A DNA stretch of 64,000 bases, taken from positions 62,001 through 126,000 of IMG/VR virus record IMGVR_UViG_3300005617_000028. The stretch is one strand, 5' to 3'. Of this stretch, positions 30,738 to 38,874 are shown in pieces. Under the pieces are notes generated by a model that searched no databases, was not told where the DNA came from, and was given only the letters and a program-made list of their open reading frames with translations. The position numbers were made by a program, and so were the translations under genes. Positions within the stretch are counted from its first letter, which is position 1. Each line of letters begins with the position of its first letter. This stretch comes from a virus.

Positions 30738-30956
30738 GGGGCCAGGCTAGTCCCGGATTCGAGGTCCGGCCAAGGGGGGTTGCGTGCTGTCTGGCGCCAA
30801 CTCCCGGGCCGGTTCCGTGGTCGCCACCACGTGTCGCGCCAACGTGGTCTTGCCACCATCGGTGGTGTGGCGTCCGCCGTCAACGCCAGACACGGTATTA
30901 GGCTGTTGACCTGCGTAAACAAGAGCTGTTCGGCCGCTGTCGCGGGCCGGGGGTCG

Positions 30957-30976
30957 TGTAATACGCTCGTATTATG
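30957..30976 (+). promoter_or_regulatory. Palindromic operator at a leaderless start
   Basis: AATACGCTCGTATT (30960-30973) is a 14-bp palindrome that ends exactly before ATG 30974, and TAATAC could be part of the -10. With no space for a ribosome site the message is probably leaderless. Since the gene encodes a ribbon-helix-helix protein, self-repression is likely. Confidence 0.6.
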
Positions 30977-31279
30977 ACCAATGATCGTCGCCCCGCTGGT
31001 GTACCGGAGCCGCTGGGCCTGTCCGGCCTGTTGGCCCTGGATCGTGAGGGCTTTCTGGAGTATTACCGGGCTGGCGGGGACATGAGCGCGTTGACTCCGT
31101 TCACCGCTGCGTGGCGGGACACCGCGGACGACACGATGCGAGTCATCACGGTGCGCCTGCCTCGCATCCTGCTGGGCCGCTTGGACAAGCTGGTCGGCGC
31201 CCGCAACCGGGAGGGCCGCTCCGGGCTGATCCGGACTGCGATTGAGGAGTACCTGCACCGACTGGAGTCAGGCCTGTGA
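30974..31279 (+). CDS. Ribbon-helix-helix (CopG-type) DNA-binding protein
   Basis: 101 residues from ATG 30974. The C-terminal half, MRVITVRLPRILLGRLDKLV then GRSGLIRTAIEEYLHRLE, is a typical ribbon-helix-helix fold that dimerises to bind short palindromes in DNA. The N-terminal 50 residues (LGLSGLLALDREGFLEYYRA) are of unknown role. It precedes and overlaps a small gene and the serine recombinase, so it may control that module. Confidence 0.8.
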   Translation: MTNDRRPAGVPEPLGLSGLLALDREGFLEYYRAGGDMSALTPFTAAWRDTADDTMRVITVRLPRILLGRLDKLVGARNREGRSGLIRTAIEEYLHRLESGL

Positions 31280-31527
31280 CCAGCCCACAGCGTGAAGACC
31301 TGGTGCGTCAGGCGCGCGAGCTGCGTCGCCGCATTGACCGCCTGAACGCCGACTTGGTGGCCGCGTACGCCGAGCGGCGCGAACTGATGCTCACGATGGA
31401 CCAGGTGATGACCCGACGCGCTTCTGCTGCCGTCTGGGGCCTGTCCAATGTGGCTGTCACCCACACCGTCAACCGTGACCGGTTCGGTCGCGCATCCGCT
31501 AGCCCACCCACCGAAGGAGAATCCTGA
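31276..31527 (+). CDS. Small coiled-coil protein
   Basis: 83 residues from a GTG overlapping the previous stop. A long basic helix (REDLVRQARELRRRIDRLNA) leads to ASAAVWGLSNVAVTHTVNRD, which may be a helix-turn-helix. It is followed directly by the serine recombinase (1-base overlap). Could be an accessory or regulatory protein of the recombinase. Confidence 0.6.
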   Translation: MTSPQREDLVRQARELRRRIDRLNADLVAAYAERRELMLTMDQVMTRRASAAVWGLSNVAVTHTVNRDRFGRASASPPTEGES

Positions 31528-32117
31528 TGGCTGAGAAGGTGGGCTATGCCCGGGTCAGCACCAAAGACCAGAACCTCGCCCGCCAGCTGAGCGCGCTCAC
31601 CGCGGAAGGCTGCACCCGCATCTTCCAGGAGAAGAGGAGCGGTAAGCGCGGGACCGAACGGCCCCAGCTGGAGGCCGCCCTGGACTACCTGCGGGAGGGT
31701 GACACCCTCGTGGTCACCGAGCTGGCCCGGCTGGGCCGTTCGACAAAGCACCTGATCGAGCTGCTGCTCACCTTCGGCATGCGGGGCATCAACCTGCGCT
31801 CGCTCAACGGCGCCATCGACACGACCACCGCGATGGGCCGTCTGGTGTTTCACATCGCGGCCGCGTTCGCCGAGTTCGAGCGGGACATCATCGCCGAACG
31901 TGCCGATGAGGGCCGGGCCGCGGCGAAGGAGCGCGGCGAAACCGGTGGCCGGCCGCTGGCGGACCCGCGCAAACTGGAGGCCGCGCGGCTGCTGGTGGAG
32001 GGTGGGATGTCGCAGAAGCAGGCTGCGTACCAGGTCGGTATCGGCCGGACCACGCTGGCCCGGCACGGCATCCGCACCCCGGTCGTTGGCGCACCGGATA
32101 GCGAAGCCGCCGCCTGA
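31527..32117 (+). CDS. Small serine recombinase (resolvase/invertase family)
   Basis: 196 residues from ATG 31527 with GAAGGAGAA upstream. The catalytic domain is complete: VGYARVSTKDQ with nucleophile Ser11, then TELARLGRSTKHLIELL with the conserved arginines, and AMGRLVFHIAAAFAEFERDI. A C-terminal helix-turn-helix (MSQKQAAYQVGIGRTTLARH) binds the recombination site. Length fits the resolvase/invertase group rather than the large serine integrases, so it more likely inverts or deletes a segment, or resolves multimers, than integrates the phage. No paired recombination sites were identified. Confidence 0.9.
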   Translation: MAEKVGYARVSTKDQNLARQLSALTAEGCTRIFQEKRSGKRGTERPQLEAALDYLREGDTLVVTELARLGRSTKHLIELLLTFGMRGINLRSLNGAIDTTTAMGRLVFHIAAAFAEFERDIIAERADEGRAAAKERGETGGRPLADPRKLEAARLLVEGGMSQKQAAYQVGIGRTTLARHGIRTPVVGAPDSEAAA

Positions 32118-32491
32118 TGGTTCCGCCGGACGGGTGGGACCGGTACGCGGCGGCGTTGGCGGAGCGGTGCCCGGAGTGCGGCGCCGCTCGCGGTGAGCCG
32201 TGCGTCTACATGCCGGTGAAGGGCGTCGACTCCGCGTTCGTCCACTACCTGTCGGCCGCGCGGCAGGCCCAGGTCGCCCGGGTGGGCACGCCCACCAAGC
32301 GCCCGCACAACGCCCGGCTCAACCGGGCCAGCGATCGCGTCTACCGGGCCGCCCGACGACACCAACGCAATACGGTCACCCAGGCCAGCGCCGTCCGGCG
32401 CGCCGCCGCCCGGGCCGAGGTCGAGTTCGACCGCCGCGAACACCAGCGGCTGCGGGCCTGGCTCGTGCGTAACGCTGGGCTGTTCCGATAG
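32117..32491 (+). CDS. Zinc-ribbon protein with helical tail
   Basis: 124 residues; the ATG overlaps the recombinase stop. ERCPECGAARGEPCVYMPVK is a zinc ribbon of a type common in actinophages, followed by YLSAARQAQ and a basic helical tail rich in Arg and Ala. Function unknown; it probably binds nucleic acid. Confidence 0.7.
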   Translation: MVPPDGWDRYAAALAERCPECGAARGEPCVYMPVKGVDSAFVHYLSAARQAQVARVGTPTKRPHNARLNRASDRVYRAARRHQRNTVTQASAVRRAAARAEVEFDRREHQRLRAWLVRNAGLFR

Positions 32492-32522
32492 CAAGACACA
32501 CCTGCGGGTGCTGTTTAGCGAT

Positions 32523-32551
32523 TTGACAGTTGACCTGTGTAGCCGCTAAAC
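32523..32551 (+). promoter_or_regulatory. Putative promoter of the HicB-like gene
   Basis: TTGACA (32523-32528), a 17-base spacer and CTAAAC (32546-32551), with ATG 32558 only 6 bases later, so the message would be leaderless. The -10 match is moderate. Confidence 0.5.
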
Positions 32552-32557
32552 ATCATC

Positions 32558-32953
32558 ATGAGCTACGGACCCCATCTTGTGCGCGTCTGGCGCGAAGACG
32601 AAGGCGGCTGGTCGGCCGCTGCGGTCGACGTCGATGGCGCCTTCACCGCCGGCGACAGTTTGGCCGAGGTGGAACGCCAGATCCGGGAGTCCATCGCGGC
32701 ACGATTGGATCTTCCGCGCGGCGCGGAAGCTGATATGACCGTCACGTTCGAGGTCAGCATCGACAACGGTGGTCCTGTTGACCAACTGGTCAGCACCGCC
32801 CGCGCCGCCCGCGAAGCCGCCACCCGGGCCGCCGCAGCCACCGAGGCCGCGGTGACCGAGCTACGCGGGCGTGGTGTGTCTGTGCGGGACGTCAGTCGCC
32901 TCGTTGGAGTGACCCCTGGGCGTGTTTCCCAGCTGGGGAGAGGCGCGGCGTGA
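32558..32953 (+). CDS. HicB-like antitoxin with helix-turn-helix, no HicA seen
   Basis: 131 residues from ATG 32558. The N-terminus (VRVWREDEGGWSAAAVDVDG then AFTAGDSLAEVERQIRESIA) has the partial RNase H-like fold of HicB. A helical linker leads to a C-terminal helix-turn-helix (VSVRDVSRLVGVTPGRVSQL). HicB proteins bind the HicA mRNase and their own operator. No HicA-sized gene is next to it. It could regulate phage genes or counter a host HicA. Confidence 0.75.
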   Translation: MSYGPHLVRVWREDEGGWSAAAVDVDGAFTAGDSLAEVERQIRESIAARLDLPRGAEADMTVTFEVSIDNGGPVDQLVSTARAAREAATRAAAATEAAVTELRGRGVSVRDVSRLVGVTPGRVSQLGRGAA

Positions 32954-33198
32954 GGCTCGGCACCGCGCGCCAGACCAAGGTGTGCGCGTCCAACGGTGAC
33001 CGGCTGTGGCGTACCGCGATCGTCGGGGCGGTCGCCATGGGGGTCACCTGCGACTGGTGCGGCAGCGCGGGTGGCCTCTGCCGGCTCTACGCCTACAACT
33101 GGGGTCACCGGGTGAATTCGTTCTACGCCAGCAAGAGCAATGGCTGGTTCTGCTCGTTGCACTGTTGGGGCCAACGACACGGCTTCACTGACTTGTAA
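32950..33198 (+). CDS. Small cysteine-containing protein
   Basis: 82 residues from a GTG overlapping the previous stop. TCDWCGSAGGLCRLYAYNWG and GWFCSLHCWGQRHG give a treble-clef-like arrangement of cysteines. Function unknown. Confidence 0.62.
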   Translation: MRLGTARQTKVCASNGDRLWRTAIVGAVAMGVTCDWCGSAGGLCRLYAYNWGHRVNSFYASKSNGWFCSLHCWGQRHGFTDL

Positions 33199-33227
33199 CG
33201 TGCAGACAGCACACGGAGAAGTAGCTA

Positions 33228-33482
33228 ATGGTGAATGAGCCGCGTAGTAGGTTTCACGTTGTCGCCTTCGTTACCACAAGGTTCGAGATTGACGTGGACG
33301 CCAGAGACAGCGCTGACGCGGCCGTGGCGCTGGGCGACATGATTCGCAGCGGCGAGCTGTGGCCAGCTGTGGACCGAACCGAACTCGGTATCACCGATCT
33401 TCGGGTGCAGCGGTGTGATGATGAGGCTGACGGCGTTACCCAAATGGACGCCCAGCTGTTGGACAAACAGCCCCCGCCGTGA
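33228..33482 (+). CDS. Small unknown protein
   Basis: 84 residues from ATG 33228 with GGAGAAG upstream. RFHVVAFVTTRFEIDVDARD then ADAAVALGDMI resembles a small ferredoxin-like alpha/beta fold. Function unknown. Confidence 0.65.
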   Translation: MVNEPRSRFHVVAFVTTRFEIDVDARDSADAAVALGDMIRSGELWPAVDRTELGITDLRVQRCDDEADGVTQMDAQLLDKQPPP

Positions 33483-33506
33483 GTAGCAACCATAGGGCAG
33501 CAGACA

Positions 33507-34031
33507 TTGCGCACCTTCCAGTTTGCCGAGAGACACCCACCGGGTGACGGGCCGTGGCGGGATGAACCCGACAAGGCCCAGTGGGTCGACGAGAAGACCG
33601 GGCTGGACTGCCTGATCGTCCGCGGGCCATTCGGCGCGTTGTGTGGCTATGTCGGCCTGCCGCCGGAACATCCGTGGCACGGCGCCGGGCATAAGATGAA
33701 GCTGCTCGCGAAGGTGAGGGTGCACGGCGGCCTCACCTTCGCGTCGTACTGCCAGGAGGGTGCGGAGGACGGGCCGGGCGTATGTCATGTGCCTGAGCCG
33801 GGGCGTCCTGAACACCCCTGGTGGATCGGGTTCGACTGCTGTCATCCCTATGACCACCAGCCTGGTCTGCACTCCGTGCTGGCTTTGGTGGGCATTCAAA
33901 CGGCGTTGGCGAAGATGCAGACCTACCGCACCTTCCACTACGTCCAGGTGCAGGTGACTCGCCTCGCGGCTCAGGCCGCTGCCGCAAAGCCTCGACGGGG
34001 CGCGGCGACCCCGCGCGTTGACTGTAGGTGA
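33507..34031 (+). CDS. Conserved actinobacterial/actinophage protein
   Basis: 174 residues from a TTG, the only start near the beginning of the conserved part. The layout PPGDGPWRDEPDKAQWVDEK, TGLDCLIVRGPFGALCGYVG, VHGGLTFASYC and WWIGFDCCHPYDHQPG matches a protein family common in actinobacterial phages and some chromosomes. Conserved Cys, His and Asp residues hint at a metal site. Function is not known. Confidence 0.75.
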   Translation: MRTFQFAERHPPGDGPWRDEPDKAQWVDEKTGLDCLIVRGPFGALCGYVGLPPEHPWHGAGHKMKLLAKVRVHGGLTFASYCQEGAEDGPGVCHVPEPGRPEHPWWIGFDCCHPYDHQPGLHSVLALVGIQTALAKMQTYRTFHYVQVQVTRLAAQAAAAKPRRGAATPRVDCR

Positions 34032-34058
34032 TCTCTCCGTTGCACTACGCTGCGCACC

Positions 34059-34358
34059 GTGGAAGTCGTCCTGGAGATGCTGCGGTTGGACCAGTGGCGA
34101 CGCCTTGGTGGGGTGGGGGAGGCCGAGCCGCCGGGCTCGCTGTCGTGGACGGTCGCCGGCCACCGCGACGTCTACATGTTCGGCTTCTACGAGGGTGTTG
34201 CCGGCGTGTGGCGCAGTACCGGGGGCATCGACACGGCGAACGCCGTGGTTCGGGACATCATCAGTGAAGGGGTGGAGAAGCTGTCCGATCTGGCCCAGCC
34301 GTTTGTGCTGCCCAGCGACGACCGCGGTATCCGGGTCAGGATGCGGCTGATCAGCTGA
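34059..34358 (+). CDS. Small unknown protein
   Basis: 99 residues from a GTG. VVLEMLRLDQWRRLGGVGE then WTVAGHRDVYMFGFYEGVAG. Mixed alpha/beta, ending in arginine-rich GIRVRMRLIS. Convergent with and overlapping the next minus-strand gene by 8 bases. Function unknown. Confidence 0.64.
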   Translation: MEVVLEMLRLDQWRRLGGVGEAEPPGSLSWTVAGHRDVYMFGFYEGVAGVWRSTGGIDTANAVVRDIISEGVEKLSDLAQPFVLPSDDRGIRVRMRLIS

Positions 34359-34731
34359 CCTGCGCGGCCTGTGCTTCGCAGTCCCAGCCCGGTTCCGGGT
34401 CGATGACCCGGTCGCCGCAGTTCGGGATCTTGCAGCTGTACACGACGTGGCCGCCGCAGGAACAGATGATCCAGGTGATGATTGCCCGGGTGGCTGACCC
34501 GCCACTGAGGGAATGGCCGTGGCGGCACCGCTCGGGCACGGACCCGACCATCTCCCGCACCGAGGTGTAGCGCAGCGTCGTGACCAGCGGGTCGGCGCGG
34601 GCTTTCTCCACCAGGTGGCGCAGCTGGGCCGCCGTGTCGACGCGGACCTGGTGTGTGCGGCCACCGGTGGGTGAGTCGGCGGCCCGGTCCCAGCCGATGG
34701 TGACCTCCCACCGGCGCGTCCATTCGTGCAC
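34351..34731 (-). CDS. Unknown protein with cysteine/histidine motif
   Basis: 126 residues on the minus strand. An N-terminal basic region (RRWEVTIGWDRAAD), a helix (QLRHLVEKARADPLVTTL), then CRHGHS..., ICSCGGHVVYSCKIPNCG, and C further on, which likely bind zinc. Function unknown. Confidence 0.62.
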   Translation of the reverse strand: MHEWTRRWEVTIGWDRAADSPTGGRTHQVRVDTAAQLRHLVEKARADPLVTTLRYTSVREMVGSVPERCRHGHSLSGGSATRAIITWIICSCGGHVVYSCKIPNCGDRVIDPEPGWDCEAQAAQVS

Positions 34732-34869
34732 CCCGGTTACGGTAGTCGAACGTGCGTGCGAATCTCAACCGGCACGCCGATCTGACCGGATATACCACTC
34801 CGCATCCTTAATCTCACGTAACGTGGCTTCTGCAGAGTCGGGCCGGGAGATGTGTGAGGAGCGAAACCT

Positions 34870-35379
34870 GTGGCGAAAACCGCTGCCGCCGTTGCCGAAG
34901 TACCTGTTGTGCCTGCCCAGTCGACCGGGCCGGCCTCGGCCGGTGGCCCTGTTGTCGACGACGGTGACGGGTCTGCCCCGCCGGTACGGCACCGCGTGAC
35001 GAAGGTCCGTAAGACGGTCCTGGCCAACGGCTCCGAGGCCTACGGCTGCGCGGCCTGCTCGTACACCGACGCCACCCGCGACCGGGTGCGCACTCACTTC
35101 CAGAGGGCGCACGGGGACACCGTCACGCCGGCCCCACCCGCGGCCGCCGCCCCACCCCGCCGGCTGAGCATCACCGCCGACGCCGCTGCCGTCACCCTCG
35201 CCGAGCTGATGCAGCTGGCCAGCAGCGCCAACCAGTGGGCGGTTCTGCTCGAACAGATGCGAGAGCAGCGCGACCAGTACCGGGACCGGGCCCTCACCGC
35301 GGAGGCGGAACTACGTCGGATGCGGGTCGGGATGGAACGCCTCGGATTCGTCGTCAAGACCGATGACGATGATGACTGA
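34870..35379 (+). CDS. C2H2-type zinc-finger and coiled-coil protein
   Basis: 169 residues from a GTG. A low-complexity start is followed by YGCAACSYTDATRDRVRTHF then QRAHGD, a good match to a C2H2 finger (CxxC...HxxxxH). A helix of about 60 residues (LLEQMREQRDQYRDRALTAE, continuing) gives a coiled coil, and the end is acidic (KTDDDDD). C2H2 fingers of this kind occur in several actinophage proteins and suggest DNA binding. The stop overlaps the next ATG. Confidence 0.72.
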   Translation: MAKTAAAVAEVPVVPAQSTGPASAGGPVVDDGDGSAPPVRHRVTKVRKTVLANGSEAYGCAACSYTDATRDRVRTHFQRAHGDTVTPAPPAAAAPPRRLSITADAAAVTLAELMQLASSANQWAVLLEQMREQRDQYRDRALTAEAELRRMRVGMERLGFVVKTDDDDD

Positions 35380-35729
35380 TGGCACGCGCGAAGCGGCTCA
35401 AGCTGGAAGTCGACAGTCGTACCGGTGCGATGTCCACCTCGGTGTTGATGTGCCGGTTCAACAATCATGCGTGGGAGTACATCCCGCTCACGCCGGCGCG
35501 GCGCCAAGAACTGAAGCGGCTTGGTATGACCGAGTTCCTGTTTGTGTGTATGCGCTGCACCAGTTCAAAGTCGGAACTGTGTGATCTCGACGGCACGGTC
35601 CTCTCCCGTGCCGGCAGCAAATACTGCGACGGGTACCTGGTGGCGGATAAAGGTACCGGCCGGCTGCGTCGGGTGGACGCGCGCAAAGCGTTCTATGTGC
35701 GTGTCGAACCCGACCTGGTTGACGGCTAG
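35379..35729 (+). CDS. Unknown protein with a CxxC motif
   Basis: 116 residues; the ATG overlaps the previous stop. Contains MCRFNNHAWEYIPLTPARRQ and FLFVCMRCTSSKSEL, then YCDGYLVADKGTGRLRR. One CxxC pair with two other cysteines may bind zinc. Function unknown. Confidence 0.68.
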   Translation: MARAKRLKLEVDSRTGAMSTSVLMCRFNNHAWEYIPLTPARRQELKRLGMTEFLFVCMRCTSSKSELCDLDGTVLSRAGSKYCDGYLVADKGTGRLRRVDARKAFYVRVEPDLVDG

Positions 35730-35736
35730 GTCAGCG

Positions 35737-36054
35737 ATGCCTTCCCATCAGGTCGGTGACCCGGTTACCCGCAAGGTGCGGCTATTGTCACGGCCATGTC
35801 CGTCATGCGTGATGTTCCCCGATGACCGGGTGCATCTGGGACAACAGCGACGGCGGGCCTTCATCCAGGCGGCTCTGGACAAGGACTCCTACGTGGTCTG
35901 CCACGAGACCCTGGTAGCCGGAGTTCTGCCTGCTGTGTGCCGCGGATTCTTCAATGTCCACCGGCGTGACACCTTTCCACTTCGTCTGATGGTGGTGCTC
36001 GACCTGTGCGCGGAGGTGGACCCGCCGGAACACCCCCGTTCGGATCTCGCCTGA
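35737..36054 (+). CDS. Conserved small protein with Cys/His motif
   Basis: 105 residues from ATG 35737. RPCPSCVMFPDDRVHLGQQR, then SYVVCHETLVAG and VCRGFF form the conserved core of a family I know from actinobacterial phages and chromosomes (CxxC, CH, CRGF). Its function is not known; the spacing suggests metal binding. The start could be a little further in. Confidence 0.72.
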   Translation: MPSHQVGDPVTRKVRLLSRPCPSCVMFPDDRVHLGQQRRRAFIQAALDKDSYVVCHETLVAGVLPAVCRGFFNVHRRDTFPLRLMVVLDLCAEVDPPEHPRSDLA

Positions 36055-36108
36055 GCCCCTGACCTGCGTGTACTGTCGCCAGCTGTAGAGGAATGGGGGT
36101 GGCGACCT

Positions 36109-37578
36109 GTGGCGGCATGGGAGAACAAAAACCGGATGATGTGCGGCCGGTGCCAGCTACTCCTGAACACCTACGTGCACCCGGACGGCTCCACCGAATA
36201 CGAGCACACCCGTATCTGGGAAGAACACGACCACGAGCCCGTCCCGGTGCCCGCCACCGGCCGGTTGGACAGTCTCAGCTGCGATTTCTGCGGCCAGCGC
36301 GGCCCCAAATACTTCTATGTCGCTGACAGTGACATTGAAGCGCGGTTCGGCAATAAGGTCATCGAATACGGGCGGATATGGTCGGCCTGTGTGGACTGTG
36401 ATGTGTTTCTGCGCCGAGGCGATCTGGTCGGCCTAGGCCAGCATTGTCGTGGCATTCACCGCTCCGACCAACTGATCATTAAGGCTATTGAGCGTGAGCG
36501 TGGACGCCCCGTCACCCCGCAGGAGATGGCCAGCGTTGCCGCTGACCGCGACCGGGTCCACGCGCTGTTCTTGTCGGCCAACCCCCGTCGCAGCCTGATC
36601 CCGCCACCCCCGCCGCCGCCCAGACCGTTGACACCGTCACGGCTGCCCCGGGTCCAGGACCGGCTGGTGCAGTACTGGAGTGGCGACGTGGTCCGCAGCG
36701 TTCTCGACACGCCCAAACTGCCGGAGTCGGTACTCATACCAGGAGAGGACCTGGACAGCGCCCGCTTCTGCCACCTGCTCGACCGGGTGTCCACCCAGGC
36801 CGCGAACCGATTCTGTGACCGGATGGTCCACGCCACCACCGAAGCCGGGCTGTACTGGAGCAGCAGCGAATTCACCGCTCTGGCCGTTGGAGCGGGCGCC
36901 AAACTGCCCGACCTGTCGGTCACCGCTGACGAGATGCCCGAACCCCACGGCCTGATCGTCTACGCCGATCCCGTCGCTGCCATCAAAGGCGACAAGCTCG
37001 TCGTCGCGCTTGGCTGGACTACCGTCCCCGGCGGGGTGTGGTGCGTCCTGTACGGCCAACCTGAGCAGGTCTTCCCCGACATCGACCGGGGCAAGCTGCG
37101 CGCGGATATGGGCTTCCTCAGCGCGATGAGCCTCGGTGGCGGCCTGCAGTTCGGGCTGCACCTGCGCCCCGACGAGGACGCCAGCGGCAAGGTCCGGGCC
37201 GGGGTTGAGGTGTGGGCGACGTTGCTGGCCACCTGGTTTCTGATGCGTCAGCCCGGCGTCGCCGCCGTCACCGACCATGTCCTGGAGAAGAAGGAGACGG
37301 CCCGGTACCGCCGCGCTGGGCGCCCCACGCCCCGGGTCCGGCTGGTGGACCTGCGCCGCCAACCCAGCCGCGAGCAGGCCGGCGGCGACCCGACCGGGCG
37401 GACCTTCCACTACAGCGTCCGGTTCCTGGTCGGCGGTAAGACCGGCGGGTTCTGGCGCGACCAGGCCTACGGCCCCGGCCGCTCCCTGCGCTATCGGCGC
37501 TGGATTGCGCCGTTCCTGAAAGGTCCCCAGGACGCGCCGCTGCAGCCGACGCCGCCGGTGGTCAACATCCTGCGATGA
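36109..37578 (+). CDS. Large conserved unknown protein with zinc-ribbon N-terminus
   Basis: 489 residues from a GTG. N-terminal CGRCQLLLN and CDFCGQRGPKYFY, then CVDCDV...H, probably two zinc sites. A proline-rich linker (IPPPPPPPRP) leads to a globular middle. The C-terminus (RPTPRVRLVDLRRQ..., FHYSVRFLVGGKTGGFWRDQ, YRRWIAPFLKGPQDAPL) matches a widespread family in actinobacterial chromosomes and phages. No function is known. It may be two fused domains of separate origin. Confidence 0.75.
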   Translation: MAAWENKNRMMCGRCQLLLNTYVHPDGSTEYEHTRIWEEHDHEPVPVPATGRLDSLSCDFCGQRGPKYFYVADSDIEARFGNKVIEYGRIWSACVDCDVFLRRGDLVGLGQHCRGIHRSDQLIIKAIERERGRPVTPQEMASVAADRDRVHALFLSANPRRSLIPPPPPPPRPLTPSRLPRVQDRLVQYWSGDVVRSVLDTPKLPESVLIPGEDLDSARFCHLLDRVSTQAANRFCDRMVHATTEAGLYWSSSEFTALAVGAGAKLPDLSVTADEMPEPHGLIVYADPVAAIKGDKLVVALGWTTVPGGVWCVLYGQPEQVFPDIDRGKLRADMGFLSAMSLGGGLQFGLHLRPDEDASGKVRAGVEVWATLLATWFLMRQPGVAAVTDHVLEKKETARYRRAGRPTPRVRLVDLRRQPSREQAGGDPTGRTFHYSVRFLVGGKTGGFWRDQAYGPGRSLRYRRWIAPFLKGPQDAPLQPTPPVVNILR

Positions 37579-37585
37579 TTCTGCT

Positions 37586-37843
37586 GTGGCCGCCTTCGAA
37601 CTACTCGTACAGCTGGTGTACAGCATCAACCGCCACGTGGCCCGCACCATGCTGGTGGCCGTTCCCCGCGGCCTGCGCAGCCGGTATGCCCGCTACCGGA
37701 TCCGCGAACTGCTCGCATTCCACACCGCGCTGGCCGGAGCCCGCGCCGGCTCCGACACCCCGCCGACACCAGCCCTGCGATACCTCGACGCGCAGATCGC
37801 ATCGTGGGTGGCGTTTCTCATCGACAGCGAGCGGCAGCGCTGA
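37586..37843 (+). CDS. Small unknown protein
   Basis: 85 residues from a GTG 8 bases after the previous stop. Helical and basic (LLVQLVYSINRHVARTMLVA; RYARYRIRELLAFHTALAGA). Could contact membranes or nucleic acid, but no motif supports either. Function unknown. Confidence 0.62.
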   Translation: MAAFELLVQLVYSINRHVARTMLVAVPRGLRSRYARYRIRELLAFHTALAGARAGSDTPPTPALRYLDAQIASWVAFLIDSERQR

Positions 37844-37873
37844 AAACAGGCCACCGCGCCGGTAGTAGACGGC
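37843..37873 (+). promoter_or_regulatory. Putative leaderless promoter before the Rad50-like gene
   Basis: AAAACAGG (37843-37850), 10 bases, then GGTAGTAGACGGC up to GTG 37874. The same two blocks with the same spacing lie before the gene at 4988 (4957-4987), and GGTAGTAGAC again 13 bases before the terminase GTG at 56073. A start at the GTG would place TAGTAG as the -10. Confidence 0.45.
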
Positions 37874-38830
37874 GTGATCACGTTTGTCTCGGCACGCAAC
37901 TGGCAGAGCCTGCGCTCGGTGGATCTGAGCCTGGGCCGGTTCACCGTCATTGTCGGCCCGTCCAACAGCGGAAAGAGCGCTCTGGTGCGCGCCCTGCGCG
38001 CGGTGGCCAGCAACGTCCGCGGCGGCGGCAACGTCACCCGTGGCGCCCGGGCCGCCGCGGTGGCCGTCACCACCAGCGCCGGGCACATCGTCACCCTTGA
38101 ACGCTCCGCCACCGCCGGCAGCTACCGCATCGTCAACCCCGACGGCACGGAAGACACCTACACCAGCCTCGCCGGCGCCGTCCCGGAGGCAGTCACTCGG
38201 GCGCTGGGCATCCAACCCATCCCCGCCGGCGGTACCTCCATCAACGTGGCTGGCCAGCTCGACCCGCCCTACCTGCTCGCCGACACCGGCGCCACCGTCG
38301 CCCGGGAGCTGGGGGAGCTGACCAACGTCACCACCATCTTCGCCGCCGTCCGCGAAGGCGCCCGCCGCCGCACAGCGCTGGCCGGCCTGCTCAAAACTCG
38401 GGAAGCGGACCTGGTCACCGTCAGCGCCTCCGCGCAGGCCTTCGCCGCCCTACCCACCAGAATGGTCGGCTGCGCCGCCGCGGAGGAGGCCCTGCAACGC
38501 GCGCAGGCCGCCGCCAGCAAAGTGGCCCGGCTGCGCGCCGCCACCCAGAGCCTGGTCATCGCCGAAGAGGTCCTGGCCCGCACCGCCGTCCCCGACGTAC
38601 CGTCTTTCGACGCTGTGCACGCCGCCCACACCCGGCTGGTTCGGTTCCGGGCCGTCATCACCGCGGCCACCACCGCCCACAACGCCGTGTGGACCACCAC
38701 CGCGGCCGCCGACCAGGCCCACGCCGACGAAGCGGCCACCGACCAGCAGCTGCATGACGCACTGGTCGCCCTGGGCACCTGCCCCACCTGCCGCCAGCCC
38801 ATCCGGAAACCGTCGCCGGTACGCCGGTAG
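37874..38830 (+). CDS. Rad50/SbcC-like ATPase, N-terminal half with zinc hook
   Basis: 318 residues from a GTG. It starts like SbcC/Rad50/RecF ATPases (FVSARNWQSLRSVDLSLGRF) with Walker A GPSNSGKS at residues 28-35. A helical region follows from about residue 160, rich in Ala and Arg as in a coiled coil, and the end is GTCPTCRQPIRK with the zinc-hook CPxC at 303-306. It has no Walker B, signature or H-loop. Those occur in a separate gene at 43202-43855. The obvious reading is that the two halves of one Rad50-type ATPase are encoded apart and join through hook and coiled coil. The next gene encodes the nuclease partner. Confidence 0.85.
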   Translation: MITFVSARNWQSLRSVDLSLGRFTVIVGPSNSGKSALVRALRAVASNVRGGGNVTRGARAAAVAVTTSAGHIVTLERSATAGSYRIVNPDGTEDTYTSLAGAVPEAVTRALGIQPIPAGGTSINVAGQLDPPYLLADTGATVARELGELTNVTTIFAAVREGARRRTALAGLLKTREADLVTVSASAQAFAALPTRMVGCAAAEEALQRAQAAASKVARLRAATQSLVIAEEVLARTAVPDVPSFDAVHAAHTRLVRFRAVITAATTAHNAVWTTTAAADQAHADEAATDQQLHDALVALGTCPTCRQPIRKPSPVRR

Positions 38831-38874
38831 AGGTCACTGTGAGGTCCACCTCACCCAAGACGGGAGGCGCACCG

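Noticed and set aside
31527-32117. Serine recombinase as the phage integrase
   Set aside because: At 196 residues it lacks the large C-terminal domain of serine integrases, and no attachment site was seen.
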